DNA of 64,000 bases from NCBI GenBank assembly GCA_029721515.1, contig CM056563.1, positions 12,932,454 to 12,996,453 on the forward strand. Reading direction: 5' to 3'. The stretch's first letter is position 1. Every line of letters begins with the position of its first letter. The translations under genes and the position numbers were made by a program. The stretch is from Synanceia verrucosa. Lineage: Eukaryota; Chordata; Actinopteri; Perciformes; Synanceiidae. Below are positions 1 through 12,662 of the stretch, piece after piece. A model generated the notes under the pieces. It was not told the DNA's origin. It ran no database searches and worked only from the letters and a program-made list of their open reading frames with translations.

Positions 1-573
1 GTGCTTTACATACAAGTTTCACACAAAGGAGATTTCCTTTGTATATAAAGCATACAACAGTGAATGATGCATACAATATCCTTATACTTCTTTCTATTAT
101 CTTGTATGAAAATAATGCAAAAGTGGCCACTTTCAAGAGTAAATCATATACTATTCATGAATTACAGTACATTTTTAATAAGTTCTTTTCCGTATGGGTT
201 ACTTCTTGTAGCCATTATCTCCTTGATACTGGGGTTGAAGAAACATTGAATGCAGGCCACCAAGTTTCCTCATTAATCTGTTGGTGCTGGGCTCTGCCTG
301 GTGTCCTTCTTCCCATACATCTAGACTGGACATATTTTAAACTTTTTCTGGTGTGAAATGTGGACCACCTGTATGTTTTATGGCACTCTGACCCCTCATT
401 GCCTGCAAATGATGCATCTGGCTGGATGTGCATGAAAATTGAGTGTGTTGTGCATGTTGCTTAGACAGGGATCTAAATATCTATACAGCTTAAACCTCAT
501 GAAAAGAGGCTAAACCTAGTGTGATTCTGCAGCTCCTGCTCAAGTCACTCCACCCTCTATGGCTCATAAGGAA
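1..573. other. Unassigned upstream sequence
   Basis: No exon, RNA gene or repeat that I recognise. Short open frames on both strands have no recognisable motif. The stretch lies just upstream of the putative TATA box and first exon of DHPS copy A. Confidence 0.5.
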
Positions 574-648
574 TATAAAGCAGATCTCATCTGTCCTTTG
601 AAAGGAGCACAGACAAGCACTGAAATCCTCTGTCAGCAAGCCAGACAG
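574..648 (+). promoter_or_regulatory. Putative TATA box and noncoding first exon of DHPS copy A
   Basis: TATAAA is at 574-579. About 30 bases further, near 605, a transcription start would be expected. A consensus splice donor, CAG|GTATGT, follows with its last exon base at 648. The coding part of copy A starts only 5 bases after a splice acceptor (AG at 2353-2354), so an upstream noncoding exon is required. This is the best candidate I see, giving a 5'UTR exon of about 605-648 and an intron of 649-2354. The motifs are seen; their use is inferred. RNA reads would decide. Confidence 0.4.
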
Positions 649-711
649 GTATGTTACCTACATGAGGCCAGAACCAGAGTACATAGGTATTTATTTCTCA
701 ATGCTATGTTT

Positions 712-712
<1 letters not shown>

Positions 713-742
<30 letters not shown>
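713..742. repeat. (TAA)n microsatellite
   Basis: About ten perfect TAA/ATA units in the presumed 5'UTR intron of DHPS copy A. Confidence 0.9.
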
Positions 743-745
<3 letters not shown>

Positions 746-1024
746 TCATGATGGTATTTATATTTACAGAACTTTTAAGTGTTTTACATTGTTAAAGCAA
801 ATAAAATCTGACACTTGCAATAATGCAAAAGTAAAATGGAAAAAAAATACTGCAAAATAATCTAAGCTAAATGTTCATTGTTGCTTTAAATTTAATGTGA
901 GGAATGAAGTGGTCATTGAGGGGAGATGGCTTTTTGTCTTTTTGTTAAAATCCTGAAATGAACAGTTTCAATTTGCTCATAAATATATTCAAAACAGAGC
1001 ACTTATGATTTTAAAAAAAGTGTT

Positions 1025-2025
1025 TAAACCTTTTTGTTGGAGATCACTATAGATTTAGTAGCTCTGATATTGGATGTATTGATTTATCTGATCATGCACC
1101 TATCTCCTGTACCGTACATATTAGTGATAACCCGCAAAAAACATTATGGAGACCAACTACAAGTATCTTAAATGACCCACAATTCAGGACTCAGATGAGA
1201 AATGAAGTTAAAATGTATTTGGAAGAAAATGACACGGGTGAGGTTGATCTAGTTATGTTATGGGATGCCTTAAAAGCTGTAGTGCTGGGGAAAATAATAT
1301 CCTTTTGAGTCCATAAAAAGAGAAAGGCAATTAAGACTAATGAAATTCAATAAAGAATTAACGGATCTTGAAATGCAACATAAAAGGGATCAATGTCCCA
1401 ACTTGCTGATGAAAATAAAGAAAACAAGGAATGAAATGAATTTAGACAGGCATAGACATTCATAAAGCTCTGAAAAGCATATCTGACTCAGAAATGCCTC
1501 TCGAGTTCTCCACTTTATTTTCAGGGAATTTTGACTTTCAGGCAAGAAACGCGGATGAACATTTGTTTGGCATCCTGACATCCGCTTGTAAGAAGGCTCT
1601 CACAAGACGTTGGCTGCTTCCTGAGCACTCCACAATATCAGAGTGGATAGATATTGTAAATGATATATATGTCATATATCAACAAGATAACCCTCTCTCT
1701 TCGTCTGAAGAAAAATGTATTTTTAAATTATGGACCAAGTGGGTGAAATACGTAAAGCCTTTATGGCCGGATTCAGTGGAGTTAACAAATGATTGATCCT
1801 ATATTGTTCTTGTCTCTGAACTCACCTTGACAATCTTCCCTAAATGTCATTAACACTGCTTTTAGATAGATTTTTTTTCCTTTTCTCTCTCTCCCTTTTT
1901 GTATAAAGTCCTCACATGTTCGAAAAAACTGTGGACAGCAGGAAAATTATACTGCATGTGTTTTGATATGCTGAATGCTGTCTGAAAACTAAAATAAAGA
2001 TTAAAAAAAATAAACCTTTTTGTTG
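1025..2025 (+). mobile_element. 5'-truncated, internally deleted L1-type LINE with 15-bp TSD
   Basis: The insert is 1040-2010. It is flanked by identical 15-bp direct repeats (TAAACCTTTTTGTTG at 1025-1039 and 2011-2025), a target-site duplication. From 1042 a frame of 88 codons carries the end of the endonuclease domain (SDHAPIS motif) and the following linker (LWRPTTSILND), typical of teleost L1 ORF2. The frame stops at 1306. A second frame, ending at 1796, resembles the C-terminus of L1 ORF2 (ACKKALTRRWL, then a Trp-rich WTKWVKYVKPLW stretch). The reverse-transcriptase core between them is missing, so the copy is internally deleted and inactive. The 3' end is an A-rich tail after AATAAAG. 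It lies in the presumed first intron of DHPS copy A. Confidence 0.85.
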
Positions 2026-2359
2026 AAAGATTACGTCCGACACAGACAAATTATTATCATGATCATGTCTTAATGCAGGGCAGAGCAATGTGGAGAGAAT
2101 CTGGAAACAACTGCAGAGTTTCATATTCTGTTTTTCTGTCTCTCTTGTCTTATCACAAAATCCTGATGGGGTTCAGAGTGTAGTTTTTTTTTTCCCTGAA
2201 CTTAAATTGATTATTACTTGTTTACTCAAAAATATTAGAGAAAATTGGTTAATCTAATGCTATTTGTATGAAGGAATAAATTAATGCAATGTTCTGTACA
2301 CTAGACTTTGTATACATGTAATGATTTATTTATTTGTCTATCTTGTTATTTCAGGCAAA

Positions 2360-5300
2360 ATGGCAAACCACATCCACCCAATAGTTGGGGATCTCTATAG
2401 ACCTACGCTGGCTGTACCAGAGGATATGCCAAAGATCCGGGGCTATGACTTCAACCAGGGAGTGGACTACAGCGCTCTGCTGAAGTCCTACCTCAACACA
2501 GGCTTCCAGGCTACCAAGTTTGGCTTGGCTGTCCAGGAGATCAACAACATGGTGAGATGGGTGCTGCACAGAGAGGATGATCATGTCATCAACAATGCAT
2601 TAACATTGAGGCTGCAGGTAGCATCGAGTTTGTGCTTGGCAGCATATACAGGTACAAATAGCAGCATTAATGACTGAATCACATGATTTCTATCTCAACT
2701 TTGTGCCTGTGTAGAGTCCATGAGGTAAAAGTAAAAGCACTACAGAAATGCTGTTAAGCTTTTGGGTCTGGTTCCCCAGAAAATATAACACATTGAGGCC
2801 ACAGCACAGCCATCGAGCTTTTGCTCCTGAAGTATCAAATAGCTTGACTGATATTTTTTTACACAATTGCCTTTGAAAAATAAGCTAGAGACATATTTGT
2901 TGAGTTTAGATTTTAATTTATTGGGTGCACATCTGTGAATTCATCCAGTTTTTGTTACTCTGCAAAGTATTTGTTTACAACTTGAACTTTTCATTCCACA
3001 TCCAAAGATAAAAAGGCGTCAACAGCCAATGAAGTCGATGAATGAATATATCGATGAAGATCCATCAACCTGCCCCTGTCTCAGGAGCTGCACCATCTTC
3101 CTCAGCTGCACGTCAAATCTCATCAGCTGTGGAATAAGAGACAGTATCCGCTACCTCGTAGAGCACAAGATGGTGCGACCCTCTCCAAACACACTGATCA
3201 TTAGAAATATATGCAAACGATACGTTAATGCAGTGTTCACTTATACAATATATATTCTTCCACCGTATAGGTGGATGTCTTTGTGACCACAGCTGGAGGA
3301 ATAGAGGAGGATCTGATCAAGTGTCTGGGCCCAGTTTACGTGGGAGACTTTTCTATGTGTGGCAAGGATCTGTATAAAAGAGGTCTCAACAGGTCAGAAT
3401 ATGACACCTTAGAAGAAAGAAAACAGCCCCTAGTGATGCTGTGCTAAGGGAATGGTAACAGCAGTAGGCTATGCTAACATGCTAGGCATGTTAGGCAGGT
3501 GTGATGCTCACTGCTTGAGGCTTTTTCAAGGTTCAGTAGAGGAGTGGATAGCAAATAAGCACGTGGTCCTGTGCACACTAAAATCAGCATACTAACATGA
3601 AGCTCAAGAACAGCACTGTGTTTTGATTCAAATTTAGATTTGAATTAGAATTTTGAATCAATAGTAACCAAACCATGGGTTTCCAATTTTTCCTATAGAC
3701 TTTCTTAGAAAATAAAATAATATAAAAAATATTAAATGAACATTTGTAAACCAAGAAAAACAGCTTCCTGTCATGAACACATGAATAGCTCTCATGAAAA
3801 TCAGTAGGTCTTATAAGCTGTAAAATGCACAAACTAAAATCCAGAGTTATTTTTTTTCCTCCATTGCGCTGGGAGATGAGTTAGGAAACGCTATCCAGTT
3901 CTCTTTCAACACCCTTGCTGTCGTTTATTTGGTTGCACTTTAAGTTCCCTTTAAGACAAATTATAAAGACGGGAAAAGCAACAGATCTCTCAAAGTTCTC
4001 TCTGCCTCTCTTCAAAATAAGAGTCTATTTGGCTTTGGTATCACCAAATCAATCATCCTGAGTACAGAGGATATTTCAGTCTGGACTAAAGTGATGGAGT
4101 GACGTCCACAGGGCCATAGAGCCAGCAAGGCAAAGAAAAATGTTAACACTGTTCTTTTCCTTCACTGCAGGACTGGAAACACTCTGATGCCCGATGAAAA
4201 CTATGACAAATTTGACAAATGGATGACGCCAATCTTGAAGCAGATGCTAGAGGAGCAGAACACTCAGGTGAGTTGGCATAATGTTTAACATTTGTTTTCC
4301 TAAAATATTATGCATTGCAATGTGTTGAAATAAAATGTAAAACAAAACGTGGATAAAAAAAAATAATTTTTAATACTTTACTTGAATACTTAAATTTTAA
4401 GGCTTTAGGTCAGAGATTGCTAATGCTAATTTATTCATTGTGGCGGCTGAGATGCACCGATCTGTTTTTGTCTTCAGCTCACACTGTAGTTTTACTTTTC
4501 TTCGATGTTTCTTCCATCAGGGTGTTCGCTGGACTCCATCTAAGGTGATCTGTCGACTGGGCAAGGAGATTGACAACCCTGAATCTATTTACTACTGGGC
4601 CTATAAGGTGAGTCCTGGTACACATCAACAGCTGCAATGGCATTTTTTTTGGCAAGTAGGGTCATAGACAAGCCATTGATCGACGTGGGTCCAACCTTAT
4701 GCTGTTATTGAGCTGATCCAGTGTCTGTTTCAGAATAACATCCCAGTGTTCAGCCCTGCCCTGACTGACGGCGCTATAGGAGACCTCTTCTACCTCTTCT
4801 CAATCGAGAACCCCGGCTTGGTTGTGGACATAGTTGAAGGTAAAAGAGTTTTCCTGTCTGTTTGCTTAAAGTTTGAGTCCATGGTTGGAGAGAGCTAGCA
4901 AGATTTGAAAGTCGCACTCCTCTCAGCCTCCTCTGAGCTCCACACTCTCCTCCCCTCCCATCAGTGCTCCGTCCAAAGCTACACTGACGACCAGCAGCAC
5001 TGACGACCAGTTTACAAGCACAGATAAGCCAGCATGAGCAAGTTAGCACTGAACGGAACGGACACGGAGTACGCAAAGCTCAAATTTTGCGACGGTCACA
5101 GTCTGCTCCACACTGTTGTCTCACAAAACACTGCTCTGCACCTATTTTTTACATCGACCCGCATTAAACGTGACGTGGACCTTCACAGGAAACTACTAGC
5201 GGCAGAGCGCTCCACTGTGGGAGCTTTGAGCTGAACGGACAACCAGATCCACTCCACTCACAGTCTGCTGGAGTCTGTGAGCACCTTTATAATGCAGACA

Positions 5301-6812
5301 CTGGAGACTATGACTGTACGATATGATCAAAATGTCATATCCTATAACCTCTTCAATACAAGCCGTATCTACGACCAGCTTCCAGGGTGGAAGGACCATT
5401 TCACCCAGTAGAACAAAAGTGTTTCTGAAAAGAATCAAGGTTTCCAGCTTTAATGAGTTTCTGCGGTGTTAGTTGGTCTGACATTATATATTTGAATGCA
5501 GATATTTCGAGGTTGAACAACCTTGTATCGGCCGCCAACAGCACAGGGATAATCGCCCTGGGAGGAGGCGTAGCCAAACACCATATATGCAACGCCAATT
5601 CATGGGTAAGTATTTTGAATTTTTGAGTTTAATGTGTTCAGTTATTCCCCACATAGAATCACACCATCACAGCTCCAGAGAGTCATGGCCACAGCCCAGA
5701 ATAAGCCCAGACCTCACTGGAAGATGTCGTCACCTCTAGCACCATCTCATCTCTCTGATGCCATCTGGAAGATTCAAACAGCCTTGCAGTTTACATCCAT
5801 GTCTGTACAAAATGTTAGAATTTAATACTTTTATATTTGTGTGAAATTATCATAATTAGCATATGAATAATTGAGTTATGATCACTTATGTACATAGGGA
5901 GATCAGAGTGACCTTTGACCTTCTAATATAATCTAAACAGTTCATCCTTGAGTCCAAATGGATACTTTCTCAAGGCATCCCTGAGCTATCACATGAATGG
6001 GGTGGACGTGAGGTCTTCGTAACCTTTGACCTGCAAAATCCAGTCAGTTCATTGAGTCCAAGTGGATATTTGTGCCAAATTTGGAGATACTGGCACAAGG
6101 CGTTCCCAGATATTGCTTAGTTGGACAGATGTGAGATCACATTCTCATTGACCTTTGACCACCAAAATCTAGTTAGTTCACCCTAGGTCCAAGATATTAT
6201 ATTCACCAAAATGAACCAATGGACAGATAACCTGAAAACACGCTGTTGCTGCTGCTGCTTTAACCAGTGCAGAGGCAAAATAAGGGAATGCACTGTAACT
6301 TTATACGTGCAATCATAATAATATTGTGTAGCTTGACTTTATTTTTTGTTTACTGCAGGCTATCTGTTCATTTCATGCTCTACCCTCATAACTCCAAGTG
6401 GTCTCCCTTGCTCTTTGTTCACTTTACTGTATTTAAACATTGCTTTGTCTCCCTCCAGAGGGACGGAGCTGACTACGCTGTGTACGTGAACACAGCCCAG
6501 GAGTTTGACGGCTGTGACTCAGGAGCCAGACCTGATGAGGCCGTGTCCTGGGGCAAGATCAGAGCAGATGCCAAACCTGTGAAGGTACTTTACTAATATT
6601 GGATATTTGTTGCTATTATCGAGGTTATGTTCCACTCACTTTCCTTCAGACTTTTAGTTTTACACAAAGCCTGTTTTTGGTTTGCTGCTTTTATACCCAT
6701 CTTGTGACTGTCTTTCCAGGTGTTTGGTGATGCGACCATAATCTTCCCCTTACTACTGGCAGAAACCTTCGCAGTTCATGCTAATGAGACTGCTGACCAG
6801 AAAAAAGAGTGA
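2360..6812 (+). CDS. Deoxyhypusine synthase paralogue, copy A (intact, divergent)
   Basis: DHPS uses NAD and spermidine to put an aminobutyl group on one lysine of eIF5A, in the cytosol. Nine coding exons join in frame to 363 aa (human 369): 2360-2551, 3008-3172, 3271-3392, 4171-4267, 4521-4607, 4734-4839, 5502-5605, 6459-6584, 6720-6812. All introns have GT and AG ends. The ATG follows the acceptor by 5 bases, exactly as in copies B and C. Seen: the RGYDFNQGVD start, the NAD-loop TAGG, GDL with Asp238, GGGVAKHHI with His283, and PDEAVSWGKI with Glu318, Trp322 and catalytic Lys324 (human Asp243, His288, Glu323, Trp327, Lys329). It departs from copy C mostly in exons 1-3 and 7 (for example NNLVSAANSTG, and LSCTSNLISC for LGYTSNLISS). 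It is likely a functional duplicate. Whether it still modifies eIF5A or has a new substrate cannot be told from sequence alone. Confidence 0.88.
4840..5501. repeat. Insertion-bearing intron 6 of copy A
   Basis: This intron is 662 bp, while the matching intron of copy B (11493-11571) is 79 bp. Both ends match copy B (GCTTAA near 4865; TCTGCGGTGTTAG at 5459-5471), so about 580 bp, roughly 4870-5450, was inserted into A or removed from B. The inserted part has no family signature that I recognise, and no clear terminal repeat. Confidence 0.6.
5905..6240. repeat. Degenerate tandem repeat, units about 110-130 bp
   Basis: ACCTTTGACC recurs at 5911, 6022 and 6151. Each is followed by a related block (CAGTTCATCCTTGAGTCC / CAGTTCATTGAGTCCAAG / TAGTTCACCCTAGGTCCAAG). 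Unit spacings are 111 and 129 bp. It resembles a repeat common in fish genomes that ends in GGACAGATAACCTGAAAACA. It lies in intron 7 of DHPS copy A. Confidence 0.7.
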
Positions 6813-9733
6813 AGTCTCCTTCAACCTTTCATCAGACACATTTTCTTTATCGTCTCTCTCGCTCTTATTTTCAGACTTAATTTCTTACTTATTTCAGGAA
6901 AATTCAGAAAAAAATGATCATCACCTGTTAACCTGTGGAGGTGGACTGTAGAACCTGAAATTAATTGCAACCATTATAATTTTACTTTTCTGGCTGTATT
7001 TCAGGTCTTCTATGAGAAACAATTTTGGTATGCCACGCTACCTTTAATTACACAATAAACAAGTGAAATAAGCACTGGTGTACCTTTCTTAAGTAAAAAT
7101 TTGAGGTACCGGTACTGTATTTGAGCATTTTTGTGCAGCTTTACAGTTCTACTCTGCTACATCTCACAGGTATAGCAGACTTAAGATAGTTTTCAAGCGG
7201 GCAGGCGTGAAGCTACACAAGAGTCATGATCTGCACATTCATACCCTGCAAGTCATCAAAAGGGGCACAGTAAGCATTCAGAAGCTGTCCGATATTTCTT
7301 TCTTAGAGTAGGCCTACACAAAACTCTAAATACTGTGTCAAATATAAACTTGTACTCTTTACACAAGATAAAATAAAATACAGATTAACAAAAGCCTGAT
7401 TTATACTGTATATATTATATTATTAACATGTATTAAACAATACGGTTCTACTTTTTTAAGTGTTTTAAATCACAACACTAAACACGCGAACATCATAACA
7501 CCTGCAAGCTAGCTTAAAACCATGGAGCGAGTGCTTCAGCATGGTTTACCATTTCAGAAGCTGAAAAGCATCATCAATGTATATGTGTGTTTGTGTGTGC
7601 GCCGCTAATAAATGTCCCCCCTGCAACAATAGGTAACCGGAACCATTTCAAATAATACTGTATATACAGTAGAGGCAGAACTAGTGCTGAAAACAGTTTC
7701 ATTAACTTTTAAGGCAGAAATGCTGAGTAGAGTTTTGAGATTGTTCACAAAATGATTAATTACAGTAAATATTTCAATTTAAAATATTTACTCAGCTACA
7801 CAGGCACCTGTTGGTACTACACTGCATTTGTTTGACAGCTATTGTTGCTTTTCACATTTTTTTCACTTTTTTCTCCAAATTTGCAGTTTAAGTGTGATTT
7901 TTCCTATCTAAAGTGAAGGACCAAGTGTTTGTTCATGGGTTGAGAAATATTTCTGCTTCAAATAAATTAATGAGTTAAAGTAAAACACTAGCACTGCCAT
8001 TTTTTTCTGCAGAACAGGTACTTTTACTGTTAATACGTAGTCAGATATCAGCTGGACTTGGCTTCTTCAATCTAACTGACTGAAAGAGAGTCCACTTTTG
8101 CTCCCGTTGGAGCAGAAAACAAATACAACCAAAATCACCAAGTCTTTTTGTGGTCTTTACAAAGGCACAGTTTGGTTGGACACATGTCTTAATTGCATTC
8201 CTGATATGTTTCCACTACAATATGAGACATCTGAGGCAAGAAATAGCTCTTACAGGGACAATCTTAATTCTGGTTTTAATGGACTGTGGAAACATGAAGA
8301 ACTGGTTTGAGATGAGAAACTGGCTCCAAACCAGCCAGGGACTATGACTACAAATAACAGAGGAGCCAACTAATGCTTTTCCCAGACTTAGATTTTAGTG
8401 TCTCTTTAACTAATTATTTCAAAAAATCAATCACTCAATCTGTGTTATTTTCTTCTGCTCTGTTAAATGGGACAAGCCATCATTTGTTGTTGTGCTGTTC
8501 GGTCACCTTAGCTTGCTTTGAGTGATAAAGCTTTGGTGGTGTAGCACAGGTTTGATTCGGTTTGTGTGTAGAGTTGCTTCATTCAGGATTAAACCTACAT
8601 ATGTATTGGCAGCTCCCTAGAAATATTTTCTTTTTGCCTATCCATTTAAATAACTGCCTTGCTGCCATCCAGTTGATTCTTTTATTTCATGCATAGTTGA
8701 TAAATCTCTGTATTTGGTATGGCAATCTCTGGCTCCAGGTCATTCTGGGTTTTGTGTATTGAGTGGTCACACGTAACCTGTTTTGGGACATACCTCTATA
8801 ATGCAACCTGCTCATGCTACTTTGCCTGCCAACATACATAGATAATTTCTTGACTGAGAAACATCCGAAGGATAGACCAACACCTTCAAAGTACCATCTG
8901 TTAGCAAACATACAGGTAATGTTAACAACCTGCGTGACAGAAATTAGATTAGTGTAGATCTGTGCTAAGTGTGTAAACAACATCTTGAAACGTCATGCAA
9001 CTTTTTTTTTTTTCATTAACCCACTGTAAAGTTACTGTAGCTCTATTGCCTTAGGATTGAGGGGATGTGTTCATGTGGCTCTATCTATTTTTACATGTTT
9101 ACATGACATGCAGCCGTTACTAGAGTAAATTTGTTAGATTTTTTTTCCCCTTGTTTTTAACTATTTTATGACAGGTGGAAGTGGATAGTTTAGATTTAAA
9201 GTTTTCTGTTGCAAGTCTGGAGTGAGGCACATCTGTATCAACTGGTAAACTAGCTCCACTCTTTGACTTTCTACACGTCATCTCCATGTGCAATATGATG
9301 TAATCGTATATCTTTAATAGGATTGTGGAGTTTGAATACCTTATGTTGACCTTTCATTGTGGTCACATGAATCAGAAACAGAATATGGTTTATTCGCATT
9401 TTTGCCTGGCAACAGCTGCGAGCTTAGCTGAGTCTAGTTTGAACAAAATATAGTCTGTGAATTAAAATACTTTAGAGGTGCTGATTGGCAGATTTTGCTA
9501 CTAAGCTAATTTTCCTGTTTCCAATGATTTTGCTAAGATAAACTAACTGGCAGCTGAGTGTGTATAATTCAGGGGGTTTTCTCTGCTGTGAAATATAGAT
9601 ACTGTGTCATTTTTGACCCAAAGACAACACAAGGGTTAAGGGGAAATAGCTCGCTGCTTTCAGGTCTTGGGGATGATTTAAACACACAGTTGAAGGACTG
9701 ATTTATGGCAGTGTATCTTTATTGTTCTTTCAG
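6813..9733. other. 3' flank of copy A and intergenic DNA before copy B
   Basis: A polyadenylation signal, AATAAA, lies at 7054-7059, about 240 bases after the copy A stop, so the transcript probably ends near 7080. The rest is AT-rich DNA with no recognised exon, RNA or repeat. Copy B needs a noncoding first exon here, because its ATG follows an acceptor at 9732-9733, but I could not pick one with confidence. Confidence 0.5.
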
Positions 9734-10233
9734 ACAATATGGCGCACCATATCCACCCGATACCTGGATGCATCTACAGGGAGACAGCTCCCATGCCAGA
9801 GGGTACACCAAAGATCCAGGGCTACGACTTCAACCAGGGAGTGGACCACCGTACTCTGCTAAAGTCCTACCTCAACACAGGCTTGCAGGTCACTAATGTT
9901 GGCTTGGCTGTCCAGGAGATCTACAACATGGTGAGATGGGTGGCACACTTTGAGGCAGGAGAAGGCTGGATTAATGATTGGATTAATCTTTAATATTTTA
10001 ATCAGTCTTTCTGATCCACTGCATATCCACAGATCGAGAGGCGTCAGCAGCCGATGAGTGGATGTGTTGAAGAAGACCCATCAGCCTGCCCCTGCCTCAG
10101 GAGCTGCACCATCTTCTTCAGTTACACCTCAAACCTCATCAGTAGTGGAGTTAGGGAGAGCATCCGCTACCTCGCAGAGCACAAAATGGTATGACCGTCC
10201 TCGACTATTTCGACAATGTTAAACTACCAAACT

Positions 10234-10239
<6 letters not shown>

Positions 10240-10270
<31 letters not shown>
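10240..10270. repeat. (GT)n microsatellite in copy B intron 2
   Basis: About 15 GT units, 37 bp upstream of exon 3. Confidence 0.9.
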
Positions 10271-10272
<2 letters not shown>

Positions 10273-11709
10273 AGTATATATACAGTATATATTCTTTCTC
10301 TGTATAGGTGGATGTCTTAGTGACCACAGCTGAAGGCATAGAGGAGGATCTGATCAAGTGTCTGGGCCCGGTTTATGTGGGAGACTTTTCTATGTGTGGC
10401 AAGGATCTGTATAGAAAAGGACATAACAGGTTAGAGAACATGTCAGATTAGCACAATAGAGATACTGCACCAGAAATGTCACTTTATATAGTTATCCTAT
10501 ATGTCACTTTGGCTGCAGGACTGGAAACACACTGATGCCTGAAGAAAACTATGTTAAATTTGACAAATGGATGATGCCGATCTTGAAGCAGATGCTGGAG
10601 GAGCAGAACACTCAGGTGTGTAGAAACTATTTTGATCATTTTTTTCTATTTCCAAATCACACCAGGGCCCTAAAGTGGGGGGGACCAACATCCTGTCCCC
10701 CTTCTTCACTCCCATCTTTGTACTCAGCCCTCATTTTGATCTCAGCTGCACATCTGTAAAGTTTCACTGCTGCATCTGTATACAGTTGTAACACTATCGT
10801 AGGGGAAAATCTTTCCACAGGCAGACAATAATATTAACATCTGGCAAAACCTCTGTGTTGGCTTCTGAATGCTGTCACCAAGACCACATTTTGCTGTGAT
10901 GATGCAGACATAGACTCACAATACCAGCGCAGCTGTCACAGCTGCAGCGATATCCTTTTTTGATACCTACATGTTTTGCTGATATAATGAAAACTTAAAC
11001 TTATGTAAAAACGTGAGTAAAAACACCCTTACAATAAGTTTCACAAGGACTTTCACAATTTACTTTATGATAAATTCCAACCATTCTTCAACATTTCAAA
11101 GGAAGAATTTCTATTGCTCTTTTGCATTATCCCAGCTGACATGTCCTGAACGTCGCTCTAGCCCTCATATTGAGCTTACTTTTTGTTTTTCTTACATCTC
11201 CTCCTGTCAGGGTGTTCGCTGGACTCCATCTAAGATGATCCATCGACTGAGCAAGGAGATTAACAACCCTGAATCTGTTTACTACTGGGCCTATAAGGAG
11301 AGATTTGCATCAGACTGGTGATCTGGGAACAGCTGCAACTGTTAAGTTATTATATTGTTACTCTGATAATCTGGTGTCTGTTTCAGAATAACATCCCAGT
11401 GTTCAGCCCTGCCCTGACTGACGGCGCTATAGGAGACCTGTTCTACCTCTTCTCATTCGAGAACCCCGGCTTGGTTGTGGACATAGTTGAAGGCAAAAGA
11501 GTCTTTCATGTCTACTTGCTTAATGTGTCTCTGCGGTGTTAGTTGGTCTGACACTATATATTTGAATGCAGATATTTCAAAGTTGAACAACCTTGTGTCG
11601 GCCGCCAACAGCACAGGGAGGAGGCGTAGCCAAACACTATATATGCAACACCAATTCATGGGTAAGTACTTTGAATTTTCAAGTTTGATGTGTTCAAGTT
11701 ATTCACATT

Positions 11710-12662
11710 TTAAAGGAACAGTATGCAGGGTAGTGGCCAAAACTGGTATTGCAATCACTTTCAAATTACTGTAGAGCGGGGTCTACCCTCTCCTTCTCCC
11801 CTGACTAGAGGTTGCCAGCTCGGCTGCAGGATCCAACAGGAACAGAAATTGTTACATTGACTGAAAATCAGCCACCTTGGGCATCACCATGGGCATTTAG
11901 AAGGAGTAAAATGGGGTGGGGGAGAGCTGTGGAGGGCTGGGGTAAAGTGAGTGGAGCTCTGGGTCGGGGGCTGCGGATCCATGGTGATAGTGGCCGATTG
12001 GGAGTGCTGCTTCTCGGTCAAGGTTGGTGGGTAGCACCGGGTGTCCACCTGGAGGTCCAAAGTTTCAAAGTGTTACAGTGAATGAAAAGCATCCATCTTG
12101 GGTATCATCATGGGCACTTAGAAGGAGTGAAATGTGCCAGAGGAGAGCTGTGGAGGGACGGGGTAAAGTGAGCGGAGCTCCGGGGCGGTGGACCGGGGTA
12201 TGCGGTGAGAGTGCTGCTGCCTGGCTGCTTTCAGCTGCCTCCATCTTTCAGAGGCATCTCCTATACAAATCCTTCTTTTATTTCACATTTGGTCATAACA
12301 TATTTCGGATTCATAACGAGGTCTTTTAGGTTTCGTAACATTAGACATTATTTATCCGACACGTTCGTAGCTGCAGCTGTGGTAACTAGAGCAGAGCTGG
12401 CAACCCGAACGTTGACACACTACTGACTTGGTGACTGGGAGATAGGTGGAGGGTGGTGCATCAGACCAAAGCACAACATGACAACATCAACATCAGTTGA
12501 GGGCTGCAACATAGCTATTTAAATGAGAATATATAATATGACTGGACTACTGTTGTCAGTGAAATAAGTATTTGAAATGAACATGATTTCTTAATGTCTG
12601 GTGACATATCAGGGCCATTTTATGATCAATTTAAATACATTTCTTACATATTGTGCCTTTAA
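11710..12662 (+). mobile_element. TTAA-flanked nonautonomous TIR element, copy 1
   Basis: About 953 bp bounded by TTAA at 11710-11713 and 12659-12662. Just inside are inverted termini (AGGAACAGTATG at the left; AGGCACAATATG reading inward from the right). The GC-rich core contains an imperfect internal tandem duplication of about 221 bp (GTTACATTGA at 11851 against GTTACAGTGA at 12072). A second copy in reverse orientation is at 13622-14561. It lies in intron 7 of DHPS copy B. No transposase is seen. TTAA ends suggest piggyBac-type insertion, but the termini do not start with the usual CCC/CTC, so the family is uncertain. Confidence 0.75.

Noticed and set aside
39..433. Open frames on both strands at the window start
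   Set aside because: No known motif, no splice support, and the frames overlap on opposite strands.
5034..5234. Open frame of 66 codons in intron 6 of copy A
   Set aside because: It lies inside inserted DNA absent from copy B and has no domain.
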